From the NCBI RefSeq assembly GCF_001748225.1, contig NZ_BDFE01000015.1, positions 124,001-188,000 of the forward strand: DNA of 64,000 bases, given 5' to 3'. This document shows positions 29,331 to 39,135 of the stretch, one piece after another (within the stretch, counting starts at the first letter, position 1; each line of letters starts with the position of its first letter). Below the pieces are notes generated by a model. The model was not told the DNA's origin. It did no database searches and worked only from the letters and a program-made list of their open reading frames with translations. A program made the position numbers and the translations under genes. Source of the DNA: Desulfoplanes formicivorans (GTDB taxonomy: Bacteria; Desulfobacterota; Desulfovibrionia; Desulfovibrionales; Desulfomicrobiaceae).

Positions 29331-29589
29331 TTTTTTCCCTTGTGCGAAAATGGACAAGCGTGTCAAGCATTTTTTTCGGATTCCCATGCCCATTTGCAAA
29401 GCTCCGGACGGTTCGGGAAATCCGTTTGCAAAAAAAGAAAAAACATTTTAGGAAAATGCAGCAAGATGAGCTTGTTGAAGACCAGAAACGCACAACGGCC
29501 TGCCGCAAACACCTCTTGACAAGATCATGGCATCGGCACACAGAGCGTAACGATTCCGTTGTTTACCGATCACAGCACGCGAGGAAGGT

Positions 29590-29973
29590 ATGCCCCCAGA
29601 ACGGATCAGCCCCATCAAGGCCATCCGCAAGACATGTCTGTTATGCCAGGGTGGTAGCAGAAAATTCGTGGCCGAGTGTCCGGACAGGACCTGCCCCCTG
29701 TATCCCTATCGTTTTGGAACCCGCCCGCAAGGGACACGTGCCAACCTGCTCAAGGTGATCAGAAAGTACTGTCTGCGCTGCGCGGGATCGGCAAGGGGAG
29801 CCGATGCATGCACGGCATCCACCCACGTGGGAAACATGGATCCATGCTGGCTTCATCCCTACAGAAAAGGCAGAGTGGCGGTGAAAAAGCAAAGGCACCG
29901 CAAACCATCCCGGCAACCAGCACGCAGCCGGCCAAGGCCCCCCGAACGCGAACTGGCTCTGCCCTTGCAATGA
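29590..29973 (+). CDS. Small Cys-rich (zinc-binding type) protein
   Basis: 127 aa with two related units: IRKTCLLCQGGSRKFVAECPD with CPLYPYRFG, and IRKYCLRCAGSARGADAC with CWLHPYRKG. This CxxC...CPLYPYR pattern occurs in small proteins of phages and delta-proteobacterial genomes of unknown role. The tail is Arg/Lys/Pro-rich. GAGGAAGGT precedes ATG. Divergent from tetR; a strong terminator follows. Confidence 0.75.
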   Translation: MPPERISPIKAIRKTCLLCQGGSRKFVAECPDRTCPLYPYRFGTRPQGTRANLLKVIRKYCLRCAGSARGADACTASTHVGNMDPCWLHPYRKGRVAVKKQRHRKPSRQPARSRPRPPERELALPLQ

Positions 29974-30018
29974 CACACCTGCGCCCATGCGATAGAAACT
30001 TCATACCATTTCCATAAC

Positions 30019-30047
30019 AAAAAAGCCCCGATATACGGGGCTTTTTT
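30019..30047. terminator. Bidirectional terminator
   Basis: AAAAAAGCCCCG-ATATA-CGGGGCTTTTTT: a seven-base GC stem flanked by A6 and T6, serving the Cys-rich gene on the plus strand and probably the gene at 30107 on the minus strand. Confidence 0.92.
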
Positions 30048-30106
30048 GCAGGAAAAAACGTTTTATCCTCTAAGCGGGGTCAGGATGCACGCTCCCTGTC
30101 AGCACG

Positions 30107-30436
30107 TCAGAAATCATCCGGACAGGCCGTGATATATCGGGCCAGGGCCGCGCTGGTCACGGGTTCGTCCATGGTACAACACCAGCGGACAAAGCTGGCG
30201 GCATCCACATCCACCTTGCACGTCCTTATGCCGGCGCGATGGATGGACGCCAGGCTGGATTTGGCCTCCCTGCGCCATTGACCGTAGGGCATGTGGAACC
30301 TTGGGTCGCCACTGTGCTGTCCCAATACAAGCCATTGGGACCGGGAAAACCAGGGGACCCTGACCACCAGATCATCCAGGGTGGAAGATGCAGGCCCATC
30401 ATTGCCTGGCACGGGGGAGGTCGGTTTTCTAGTCAT
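30107..30436 (-). CDS. Hypothetical small protein
   Basis: 109 aa, no recognised family. The middle (VPWFSRSQWLVLGQHSGDPRFHMPYGQWRREAKSSL) is rich in aromatic residues. The ATG at 30436 overlaps the stop of the upstream receiver/HD gene (GATGACTAG), which supports its being real and coupled. A role tied to that regulator is only suggested by position. Confidence 0.6.
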   Translation of the reverse strand: MTRKPTSPVPGNDGPASSTLDDLVVRVPWFSRSQWLVLGQHSGDPRFHMPYGQWRREAKSSLASIHRAGIRTCKVDVDAASFVRWCCTMDEPVTSAALARYITACPDDF

Positions 30437-31559
30437 CGCTGAAAAGCGGGGGATATACCGAGACGTACCGGTCGCCAAGGGAATAGGTCTCCGAAAGAAT
30501 CTTCAAGCGGTACAAGGTGGCCTGGCTGACCACATGCCCCTTGGCAATGAGCAGATGTCCCCCGCCCTTGACGGCCAGGTCCTCGGCAAAAATCCAACCT
30601 TCCTGCAGATCCTTGAGCTTGTGGGAACGGACCCCCTGCTTGCGGGACGTGGTCACCAGACGGCAAAAACGCTCAAGCACCTCGGGGTGGTAGAGTCCGG
30701 CATTCTTGAGCATGAAATCAACGGCATCCGCAGTGAGCATTTCCTGCTGTTTCAGGGCATCGAAATCCAGACAGACCCTGAGCATATAGGCGCCAATGGG
30801 AATATTCTGATCCGGCTGAAAATCCGCCTTTTGCAATCGGATCATGTCTATGACCTTTTCAAGGCGCGGGATATCCGAAAGCAGCCAGGCCGCGGCCTCG
30901 GGATGCTTTTCCACGGCCACGGCCACCTCGGGAGCCATGTCCTGATCATCCATGTGCGAGTCAGGCCCAAGCGAGGTCACCGAAACCCAGCCGATCTGGG
31001 AAAGCAATGCCGCCAATTCGTATTGCCAGACCCCGTGCAGCCCGAGTTCCCGGGCCAGGGTGATCATCTGTCCCCGAATGCGCTCTCCCCTGCCAAAGGC
31101 GGCTGGATTGACCAGGGAAAGGATGTTGGAAAGCACACGGATGGTTCCCCGCAAGGTTCCCTTGAGAACCTCTTTTTCGGCCCGTATCAGCCGATACTGG
31201 GCCACCCCGGCCTCCAGGTTGGCAATCAGGGTTTCCTTGGGACAGGGCTTGTTCATGAACCTGAAAATCTGCCCCCGGTTCACGGCCTCTATGGCCGAGT
31301 CAAGGTCCCCGTATCCGGTCAGCAGCATGCGCACGGTCTCGTCGGAAATCTTTCGCACCTGTTCCAGAAAATCAATGCCATCGGCCCCAGGCATTTTCAG
31401 GTCCGAGATGACCACGGCGTAGGGGCCGTCACTTTTGAATTTCTTCAATCCATTGAGGGGACCTTCAGCAATATCCACGGTGAATTTTTTCCGCAGTACC
31501 AGCTTGATTCCGCGCAACAGATTGGGTTCGTCATCGACAAAGAGAATTTTTTCTTTCAT
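30429..31559 (-). CDS. Response regulator with HD/HDOD-like output domain
   Basis: 376 aa. N-terminal receiver (LFVDDEPNLLRGI, VISDLKMPGADGIDFLEQV, LLTGYG, NKPCPKETL), then a helical region with partial HD-domain features (HPEAAAWLLSDIPRLEKVIDMIRLQK). The full HD-GYP motif is absent, so c-di-GMP hydrolysis cannot be claimed. ATG 31559 (MKEKILFVDDE) is the natural receiver start, with only a weak ribosome site. Divergent from the Hdr operon. Confidence 0.85.
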   Translation of the reverse strand: MKEKILFVDDEPNLLRGIKLVLRKKFTVDIAEGPLNGLKKFKSDGPYAVVISDLKMPGADGIDFLEQVRKISDETVRMLLTGYGDLDSAIEAVNRGQIFRFMNKPCPKETLIANLEAGVAQYRLIRAEKEVLKGTLRGTIRVLSNILSLVNPAAFGRGERIRGQMITLARELGLHGVWQYELAALLSQIGWVSVTSLGPDSHMDDQDMAPEVAVAVEKHPEAAAWLLSDIPRLEKVIDMIRLQKADFQPDQNIPIGAYMLRVCLDFDALKQQEMLTADAVDFMLKNAGLYHPEVLERFCRLVTTSRKQGVRSHKLKDLQEGWIFAEDLAVKGGGHLLIAKGHVVSQATLYRLKILSETYSLGDRYVSVYPPLFSDD

Positions 31560-31769
31560 GATAGCACCAATGCCGTTCAGCATGAGTTGCGGTATCGGTT
31601 TTGTGTCCGGCATCCTGCCATTAAGCCTTTTGATAAACGTTAGCAAGCCGAGTACAACTTGCCGGGCAAGACCCCTTTGGACGGGATGTGAAATTTTTCT
31701 TTTTCTAGACGCATTTTTTCTTGCCCTTTATCCGACAATGGCTTTATTTTAGCAGAGGAGCCCTTGCGC

Positions 31770-33539
31770 ATGACCCTTTCGACACTTTTCTGGATCGCGT
31801 TTGCCCTGTTCATCGTGGGCCTTGGCGTCACTGTTTCCCGCTGGTTCATTCCCTCCGTCCTGGGGACTCCATCTCCCTACGGGGCCGGAAGCCGTGTACG
31901 CGCCGTGCTCAAGGGAATGCTCGGCTCCCTTGTCCCTTGCAGACTCTTTGCCCTGGGCAGGGCGTTGGTGGTGGACATCCTGTTTCTGCGCCCCCTTTTC
32001 AGGGCCAGCAAACTGCGGTGGGTCGCCCATCAGCTCATCTTCCTTCCCTTTGTTCTTCTCCTCATCTTTCACGCCCTGGCCGGTGTGGTCACGGAACATC
32101 TTTTTCCCGACTACCAGTCAACCCTGAACCCCTTTTTCATGGGCCGGGAAATCCTGGGGATCATGATCCTTGCCGGGGTCGTTCTGGCCGTCTTTCGGCG
32201 ATACATCATCCGGGAACACCTGCTTCTTTCCAATGGTCAGGATCTTTTTGCCCTGGTCCTCCTGGGGGTGATCATGCTTTCGGGGATCGCCCTGGAAGGC
32301 ATGAAAATGACTTCCCAGACGGTTTTCATGGACATGGTGGAAGAGTATGCCGCCATTGACACCGAGGACGACCCTTCGGAACTGGAAGCCCTCACGGCCT
32401 ATTGGAGCGAGGAGTTTGCCCTGGTTGCCCATGGACCGGTCACCATGTCCGACGCCGCCCTCACCCAGGGCAAGGCTCTGCACGAAGAATATTGTGCCTC
32501 CTGCCATGACGCCAACACCTCGGCATTTGCCGGATACGCCGCAGCCAGGGCCATGGCGCCCATCGCACCGGTTCTGGATCGCATGGGCATGGTTTCCCTG
32601 CTCTGGTATATCCATGTGCTTTCCTGTCTCCTCGGTCTGGCAACCCTTCCCTTGACCAAATTCCTGCATATCCTGACCACGCCCCTGAGCCTGCTGACCA
32701 GGTCGGTCATGGGTCCCCAGAGCCATCCGGCAGCCCTGGCCGTCCGCCAGGCCATGGGGCCTTTTGCCTGTACCCATTGCGGCGTCTGCAGTCAGCATTG
32801 TTCGGCCATGGTGGCGGCCAGGACTCTGGACAATCCCCTTATTCTGCCCGGTGAAAAAATGCAGTACATCAAGGGGCGTTCTCCCTCCAGACCCATCCCG
32901 CCTACAGCACGCAAACAGCTTGCCCAGGGCATTTTCGTCTGCACCAGTTGCGCCCGCTGTTTTGAGGTCTGTCCCTCGGGAATCGATATGGCCACCCTGT
33001 GGATGGACCTGCGCAAACATCTCCTTGAGGCCGGAGACGTTCCCCTGGCGCTCCTGTCCCCCCTGGCCAGTGTCCCGGCCCTGACCAGGGATACAACCCT
33101 GCACCAGTACATGGACAAGGCGACCAGCCAGGGCCTTGCCCGGGTTCAGGACAATTTTGAATCCCTCATGGACCCGCAGGCCCCCCTGCTCCTTCAGGAA
33201 CGCGAAGATCCTGATGCAGCCAGCCTGTCCAGAAACAAAACCTTTTCCTATTGTTTTGTCTGCCAGAACTGCACCACCATCTGTCCGGTGGTGGCGTTGT
33301 ATGAGCACCCCCAAAAGGAGCTGGGCATGCTCCCCCACCAGATCATGTGCTCCCTGGGGCTGGGGCTTACGGAAATGTGTTCCAAGTCGGCCATGATCTG
33401 GAAATGCACCACCTGCTATCAATGCCAGGAACATTGTCCCCAGGATGTACGTATTGTGGACCTGTTCTACCGTCTCAAGCATGCGGCCGTGAAAAATGCC
33501 GAATCCGTCCACAAACCGGATCGGATCAGGCTGGATTGA
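31770..33539 (+). CDS. Membrane HdrC/HdrD-like Fe-S protein with NarI-type helices and a c-heme motif
   Basis: 589 aa. Hydrophobic N-terminal half with about six helices (residues 5-25, 85-108, 127-143, 158-175, 274-296) resembling NarI/DsrM cytochrome b subunits. A heme c motif CASCH (242-246) lies in a loop between helices. The C-terminal half has four CxxCxxC..CP motifs (334, 391, 495 and 546), i.e. two HdrC-like double [4Fe-4S] modules. GAGGAG at 31755-31760 fixes ATG 31770. First gene of an operon with hdrB and hdrA. It likely links quinone or periplasmic c-type electrons to the cytoplasmic HdrAB part. Confidence 0.82.
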   Translation: MTLSTLFWIAFALFIVGLGVTVSRWFIPSVLGTPSPYGAGSRVRAVLKGMLGSLVPCRLFALGRALVVDILFLRPLFRASKLRWVAHQLIFLPFVLLLIFHALAGVVTEHLFPDYQSTLNPFFMGREILGIMILAGVVLAVFRRYIIREHLLLSNGQDLFALVLLGVIMLSGIALEGMKMTSQTVFMDMVEEYAAIDTEDDPSELEALTAYWSEEFALVAHGPVTMSDAALTQGKALHEEYCASCHDANTSAFAGYAAARAMAPIAPVLDRMGMVSLLWYIHVLSCLLGLATLPLTKFLHILTTPLSLLTRSVMGPQSHPAALAVRQAMGPFACTHCGVCSQHCSAMVAARTLDNPLILPGEKMQYIKGRSPSRPIPPTARKQLAQGIFVCTSCARCFEVCPSGIDMATLWMDLRKHLLEAGDVPLALLSPLASVPALTRDTTLHQYMDKATSQGLARVQDNFESLMDPQAPLLLQEREDPDAASLSRNKTFSYCFVCQNCTTICPVVALYEHPQKELGMLPHQIMCSLGLGLTEMCSKSAMIWKCTTCYQCQEHCPQDVRIVDLFYRLKHAAVKNAESVHKPDRIRLD

Positions 33540-33699
33540 GACCTCCACGGCCATTCCCGCGGACCAGAACGTGGTCTACCCATGACCGAACCGTCCCGTT
33601 TGCACCAGGGGACCCTGTTGTCGGGACACAACCACCTGCGCACGGTGTACAGCCACACAACCATTGACCACCTTGCCTATTTCTGCAGGATATATTGCC

Positions 33700-34548
33700 A
33701 TGAACCAATACGCGCTTTTTCTCGGATGTCAGATCCCTGCCCGGGTTCAGGGCTATGAACGTTCGGTCCGTACGGTGCTGCACAAGCTCGGGCTGACCAT
33801 TCTGGACATCCCCGAGTTTACCTGTTGCGGCTACCCGATGCGCAATCTGAACAGAATCGCCTTTCTGGCCTCGGCTGCCCGGAATCTGGCCCTGGCCGAG
33901 GCCAGGGGGCGCGATGTCCTTACCTTGTGCATGTGCTGTTTCGGCACCCTGAAAAAGGCTGAACAATTCATGCAGGAAGATGCCGAGCTCAAGGAACGGG
34001 TCAATGCAGTGCTGGCCGAGGAAGGGCTGCACTATGCGGGAAAGACACGCATCCGTCACCTGTTCAATGTTCTCTACCAGGAAGTGGGCTTGCAAACCCT
34101 GAATCAGGCAGTGTGCGCACCCATCAAGGGCGCCCGCCTGGCCATCCATTACGGATGCCATGCCCTGCGCCCCAGCGACATCACGCTGTTTGACGATGCC
34201 ATTGCCCCCTCCATCCTGGAAGAAATGCTTGAAATCACCGGCGGAACGCCTCTTAAATGGGATACCAAATACGATTGCTGCGGAGCGCCCCTGCTCGGCA
34301 TTGACAACGATCTTTCCCTTGGCCTGGCTCGCAGGAAACTGGCCCTGGCCCATCAGCACGGAGCCGACTATCTGTGCACCGGATGCCCCTATTGCCACCT
34401 CCAGTTCAGCAATCTGACCCCGGACCAGGAAACTCCCTTGGTCCGTCCCATCCTGTTGACCCAGATCATGGGATTGGCCATGGGGGCGCGGCCCGAGGAA
34501 CTCGGCCTTGAACCGGGATTCACCCTGGTTTCGACCGACCAGACCTGA
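33700..34548 (+). CDS. hdrB: Heterodisulfide reductase-like subunit HdrB
   Basis: 282 aa with two CCG domains: GCQIP, CCGYPMR, LCMCCFG, and YGCHALRP, CCGAPLLG, CTGCPYCHLQF. These Cys bind the noncubane [4Fe-4S] clusters of HdrB, the site where disulfide substrates are reduced in methanogens. AGGA precedes ATG 33700. In a bacterium without coenzyme M/B the real substrate is unknown. Middle gene of the Hdr operon. Confidence 0.9.
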   Translation: MNQYALFLGCQIPARVQGYERSVRTVLHKLGLTILDIPEFTCCGYPMRNLNRIAFLASAARNLALAEARGRDVLTLCMCCFGTLKKAEQFMQEDAELKERVNAVLAEEGLHYAGKTRIRHLFNVLYQEVGLQTLNQAVCAPIKGARLAIHYGCHALRPSDITLFDDAIAPSILEEMLEITGGTPLKWDTKYDCCGAPLLGIDNDLSLGLARRKLALAHQHGADYLCTGCPYCHLQFSNLTPDQETPLVRPILLTQIMGLAMGARPEELGLEPGFTLVSTDQT

Positions 34549-34718
34549 AGGACAGGTTGAAGCGTTCAGGGCCCCGGAACCCGAAATTCCAGGAGACGCC
34601 CCGGCAACTGACGGATTTTATCACAACATAACCTCATAACATCACGCATGAGCCCCTGTCTGCAGACGCAATACATGAGCTGCATACAGCAAGCACTCTA
34701 CATAATCGGAGTTTTCCC

Positions 34719-37700
34719 ATGGCGGACAACATGATCGGCGCGGTAGTGGTCGTTGGTGGCGGGATCACCGGCATGCAGGCCTCCCTGGATCTGGCAGATG
34801 CCGGATATTACGTGTACCTGGTGGAGCGATCCAGTTCCATTGGCGGGATGATGTCCCAGTTGGACAAGACCTTCCCGACCAATGACTGTGCCATGTGAAT
34901 AATCTCACCCAAACTGGTCGAGGTCGGCCGGCACATCAACATCGAACTTCTGACCCTTTCGGAAGTCACTGCGGTTACAGGCAAAGAAGGCAATTTCACG
35001 GTCAGCATACTTCAGCATCCCAGGTATGTGGACCCGGACAAGTGCATTGCCTGCGGACTGTGCGCGGAAAAATGTCCCAAAAAGGTTCCGGATGAATACG
35101 ATGGCGGGCTGTCCAAGCGCAAAGCCATCTATCTCAAGTACGCCCAGGCCGTTCCCCTCAAGTACGCCATTGACGAGACCCAGTGCATCTACCTGACCCG
35201 GGGGAAATGCGGCAATTGCGCCAAAATCTGTCCCCAGCATGCCATTGACTACACCCAGACCGCCACAACCATCGAACTCAACGTGGGCGCTGTGGTTTTG
35301 GCCGAGGGGTGCGTGTCTTTTGATCCGGGCAAACAGGATATCTACGGGTACACCCGTTCGCCAAACATCCTGACAAACCTGGAATTCGAACGCATCCTGT
35401 CGGCTTCAGGGCCCACCAACGGGCATCTTGTCCGCCCTTCGGACGGAAAGACCCCCAAAAAGATCGCCTGGCTCCAATGCGTGGGCTCCAGAGACCGGCA
35501 CAAGGGGGCCAACGGGTACTGCTCGGCGGTCTGTTGCACAGCGGCCATCAAGGAGGCCATGCTGGCCAAGGAGCACTGCACGGATTTTCTGGATGCGGCC
35601 ATTTTCTATCTGGACATCCGGGCCAATGGGAAAAACTTTGAACAGTATTTCAACCGGGCCAAGGATGAAGCCGGTGTCCGGTTCATCAAATCCAAGATTT
35701 CCGAGATCTCGCCCCTGGATGCCACCGGCCGCCACGCCATCCGGTATGTGGACGAGGCCGGTGAGATCGCCGAGGAACATTTCGACATGGTGGTCCTGTC
35801 CGTGGGCCTGAGCGCCAATGCCAAAAACGCGGACCTGGCCCAAAAGATGGGTCTTGATCTGAACCATTACCGGTTCGTGACCACATCATCCTTTGCCCCG
35901 GTGCAGACATCCCGTCCGGGCATTTACGTATGCGGATCCTTTCAGGCTCCCAAGGATATCCCATCCTCGGTCATTGATTCCAGTGCGGCTGCTGGCGCCG
36001 TGGGCAGCAGGCTCGCGCCGGCCCGGTTCACCCGAAGCAAGACCCGGGAAGAACCACCCCTGCGCGAAACCCGGGGAGAGCCCGTGCGCATCGGGGTCTT
36101 CTTGTGCCGCTGCGGAACCAACATCGCCGGTGTGGTGGACATGGACCGCCTTGACCAGGCGGTTCAATCCCTGCCCGGGGTGGTGTATGTGGGCACCAAC
36201 ATGTTTTCCTGCTCCCAGGACACCCAGGAAAACATCTCTCAGGTGATCCGGGAAAAAGGGATCAACCGGGTGGTAGTGGCCGCATGTACTCCCAAAACCC
36301 ATGAGCCCCTGTTTCAGGAAACCCTCATCAACGCGGGCATCAACAAGTATCTCTTTGAAATGGCCAATATCCGCAACCAGTGCTCCTGGGTGCACAAGGC
36401 TGATCCCCGGGCTGCAACAGACAAGGCCATTGACCTTGTGCGCATGGCCATTTCCAAGGTCGCCCTGCAGGAACCCCTGGAGGAACCGCGGCTGACCATT
36501 GCCCAATCCGCCCTGGTCATTGGCGGGGGCGTGGCCGGCCTGGAAGCGGCCAAAAACCTCGGGGACCAGGGATATACCACCTATCTGGTGGAGCGTTCCG
36601 ACCGTTTGGGGGGCAAGGCCTGGTTTCTCCAAAGAACCTGGCGCAAGGAAGACGTGCACGCCTATCTCCGGGCGACCATCCAGGCCGTGGAAAACCATCC
36701 CAACATCACGGTGCTCAAAAACACGCAGATCACCAATGCCTCGGGATTTGTGGGCAATTTCGTCACCACCATCAATACCGCCGGCGCTGTCAGTGAACTG
36801 CACCACGGGGTGACCATCATTGCCACCGGGGCCGAAGAGCTCAAACCGGACATGTACCTGTACGGCAAGGACCCCAGGGTGCTTACGCGTCTGGATCTGC
36901 ACAAGAAATTCATCGACGATGAAGAATCCCTGGCCAAAACCGATACGGCCGTACTCATCCAATGCGTGGGTTCGCGCATCCCTTCACGCCCCTATTGCTC
37001 CAAGCTCTGCTGCACCCAGACCATCAAAAGCGCCCTGCGCCTGCGGGAACTCAACCCGGACATGAACATCTACGTTCTGTACCGGGACATGCGGCCCTAC
37101 GGCTTTCAGGAGGACATTTTCCGCCAGGCCCGGGAAAGCGGGGTACACTTCATCCGCTACTGCTTTGAAAAACCCCTTTCCGTCACCCGGACAGCCACAA
37201 CCCTGCAGATCGATTTCAATGATTGCGTGCTCCGGCGCAAACTGCGCATCCAGCCGGATCTTCTGGTCCTGGCCACGGCCATTGTGCCGGAAAAGAAAAA
37301 CGCCCTGGCCAACATGTACAAGGTCAGCCAGGACGAATACGGGTTCTTTTCCGAGGCCCATGTGAAACTGCGGCCCGTTGATTTTGCCACCCAGGGCGTG
37401 TTTGTCTGCGGCCTGGCCCATGCCCCCAAGCCCATTGATGAATCCATTGCCCAGGCCCAGGCTGCGGCCGCACGGGCCGTCACCCTGCTCGCGGCCCGGG
37501 AAATCCACAGCTCGGGAAGCGTGGCCCAGGTCAATCCCGGGTATTGTGTCAGCTGTGGCGTGTGCGTAACCGTCTGCCCCTATGGTGCGCCCATGTTCGA
37601 CGCCCAAACGGGCAAGGCCACCATCCAGCCCTCCTTGTGCAAGGGATGCGGTCTGTGCACGGCGGCCTGCCGGTCCGGCGCCATCCAGCTCAAGGGATTC

Positions 37701-37748
37701 ACCGCCCCGGAGATCATGGCCGAGATCAACGCCTTCATGGATCATTGA
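34719..37748 (+). CDS. hdrA: Selenocysteine-containing HdrA-like flavoprotein (double HdrA)
   Basis: 1009 aa if the UGA at 34896-34898 (codon 60) is read as selenocysteine. The reading frame is open on both sides of it, and the context [19 protein letters not shown] matches HdrA, where Cys is usual. GGAG lies seven bases before ATG 34719. First half: FAD motif [15 protein letters not shown], then ferredoxin-type Cys ([12 protein letters not shown] and CGNCAKICP). Second half: HdrA-type [15 protein letters not shown], a second FAD motif ([15 protein letters not shown]), and C-terminal ferredoxin [14 protein letters not shown] and [12 protein letters not shown]. Presumed electron-bifurcating or relay subunit with HdrB and the membrane HdrC-like protein. 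Confidence 0.9.
34914..34931 (+). promoter_or_regulatory. Candidate bacterial SECIS hairpin in hdrA
   Basis: CTGGTC (34914-34919) can pair fully with GGCCGG (34926-34931), counting two G-U pairs, around the six-base loop GAGGTC. The stem starts 15 bases after the UGA and the loop is about 24 bases from it, within the range used by SelB. It is inside the coding sequence, as for bacterial SECIS elements. Not tested by folding software. Confidence 0.6.
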
Positions 37749-37787
37749 CCGGATTGCCGGGCAGGGGCTTTTGAGCGCCGGTGTTCA

Positions 37788-38708
37788 TCATCCGGTCGTT
37801 GTATCAAGCTGGCCCCGAAAATCATCCCATGAATCAAGACCCATTTTCCGGGCTGTTTTCCGCATTTTCTCAGCCAAAGAAAAGGCAAACCCCGTCCCAG
37901 TAAACGAACCCGTTCCCACCTGCACGGCATGGGCTCCCACCAGAATGAACTCCAGGGCGTCCTCGGCACACATGATCCCCCCCAGGCCCATAACAGGAAT
38001 GGAAACAGCCCTGCAGGTCTCATACACCATGCGCAGGGCCACAGGATGAATGGCCGGGCCGGACAATCCTCCGGTCACATTGCCCAGAAGAGGTTTTCTG
38101 GTCCGGATATCAACAGCCATGCCCGTAAGGGTATTGATCAGGGAGAGCCCGTGAGCCCCGGCATCCTCAACAGCCCGGGCAATAACCGTAATGTCCGTGA
38201 CATTGGGGCTCAATTTGACAATGACCGGTTTGTTCCCGGCCCGCTGACACACCGCCCTGGTCACCCGTGCCGCCTGCACCGGATCCTGACCAAAGGCGGC
38301 TCCGCCTTCCCGCACATTGGGACAGGAGATGTTCACCTCAAAGGCTGCAATGCCCTGTTCTCCCGCCATCATGTCGGTCAACTCCCCGAATTCCTCACAG
38401 CTGTGAGCATACAGGTTGGCGATGACCGGTGTCTTTTGCCAGGGCAAAAGGGGCAGTTTGTCACGCAAAAACGACTCCACACCAATATTTTGCAAACCAA
38501 CGGCATTGAGCATCCCGCACGGGGTCTCGGCCACACGGGGAGAAGGATTGCCTTTTCTGGGGGCCAAGGAAAGCCCCTTGACCACAATCCCTCCCAGTTG
38601 CGACAGATCCCCGAACTGCTGCAGTTCGACACCATAGCCAAAGGTTCCGGATGCCGTGATCACGGGGTTCTTGAGATGCAACCCGGCAAACTCAACAGAA
38701 AGATCCAT
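37788..38708 (-). CDS. pyrD: Dihydroorotate dehydrogenase (class 1B catalytic subunit)
   Basis: 306 aa FMN enzyme of pyrimidine synthesis. Start LSVEFAGLHLKNPVITASGTFGYG; catalytic Cys in VNISCPNVREGG; LINTLTGMAVD and GGLSGPAIHPVAL are typical of PyrDB. ATG 38708 has AAGGA seven bases upstream. The NAD-side subunit pyrK is not adjacent here. Convergent with hdrA. Confidence 0.93.
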   Translation of the reverse strand: MDLSVEFAGLHLKNPVITASGTFGYGVELQQFGDLSQLGGIVVKGLSLAPRKGNPSPRVAETPCGMLNAVGLQNIGVESFLRDKLPLLPWQKTPVIANLYAHSCEEFGELTDMMAGEQGIAAFEVNISCPNVREGGAAFGQDPVQAARVTRAVCQRAGNKPVIVKLSPNVTDITVIARAVEDAGAHGLSLINTLTGMAVDIRTRKPLLGNVTGGLSGPAIHPVALRMVYETCRAVSIPVMGLGGIMCAEDALEFILVGAHAVQVGTGSFTGTGFAFSLAEKMRKTARKMGLDSWDDFRGQLDTTTG

Positions 38709-38803
38709 ACTATATCCTTGCTCCACTGCATGGCACACCAGGCAACGTGCCCAGTCCCATCACCATGTCAAAAAAAATCATGATCAAGTGACCGCATAGA
38801 TTG

Positions 38804-39070
38804 TTATTTTTTCCCGAACAAGACCTCGCTTTCATCGGGATGGATCATGCCCATGGCGGTCATGCGGACACGCACAAATCGGTAGTCCCTGATGAGGGGG
38901 TAGACCATGACCATGCGCAAAAGCACCAGCCACAAGGGTTTGCCCAGGACCGAAGCAAACCGACCTTCCCACCATTGGTTGTTCACACCGAAATGACGCG
39001 TTCGCAGGACAAGATGGACCCCGATCCGCCAATGGGCCAGGGCAAAGCGCAGTTTTCTGTCATCAATCAT
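38804..39070 (-). CDS. Hypothetical small protein
   Basis: 88 aa from ATG 39070 (GAGAG five bases before). Basic and aromatic, with a short hydrophobic stretch (GKPLWLVLLRMVMVYPLI). No family recognised. Lies between pyrD and recN on the same strand. The start is uncertain; longer in-frame starts at 39100 and 39112 exist. Confidence 0.5.
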   Translation of the reverse strand: MIDDRKLRFALAHWRIGVHLVLRTRHFGVNNQWWEGRFASVLGKPLWLVLLRMVMVYPLIRDYRFVRVRMTAMGMIHPDESEVLFGKK

Positions 39071-39135
39071 GCGTGCTCTCGTAGGCAAAGGTTGGGGCAT
39101 GACTAGAGCCACAACCCCCGTTGTTTGTGATCCAT

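Noticed and set aside
32118-33554. 478-codon minus-strand frame opposite the HdrC-like gene
   Set aside because: Antisense shadow; no motifs, while the plus-strand frame has heme and Fe-S motifs.
35028-37748. hdrA starting at 35028 as a complete gene
   Set aside because: It begins inside the protein at a ferredoxin-like site; the FAD motif lies upstream, across the UGA, in the same frame.
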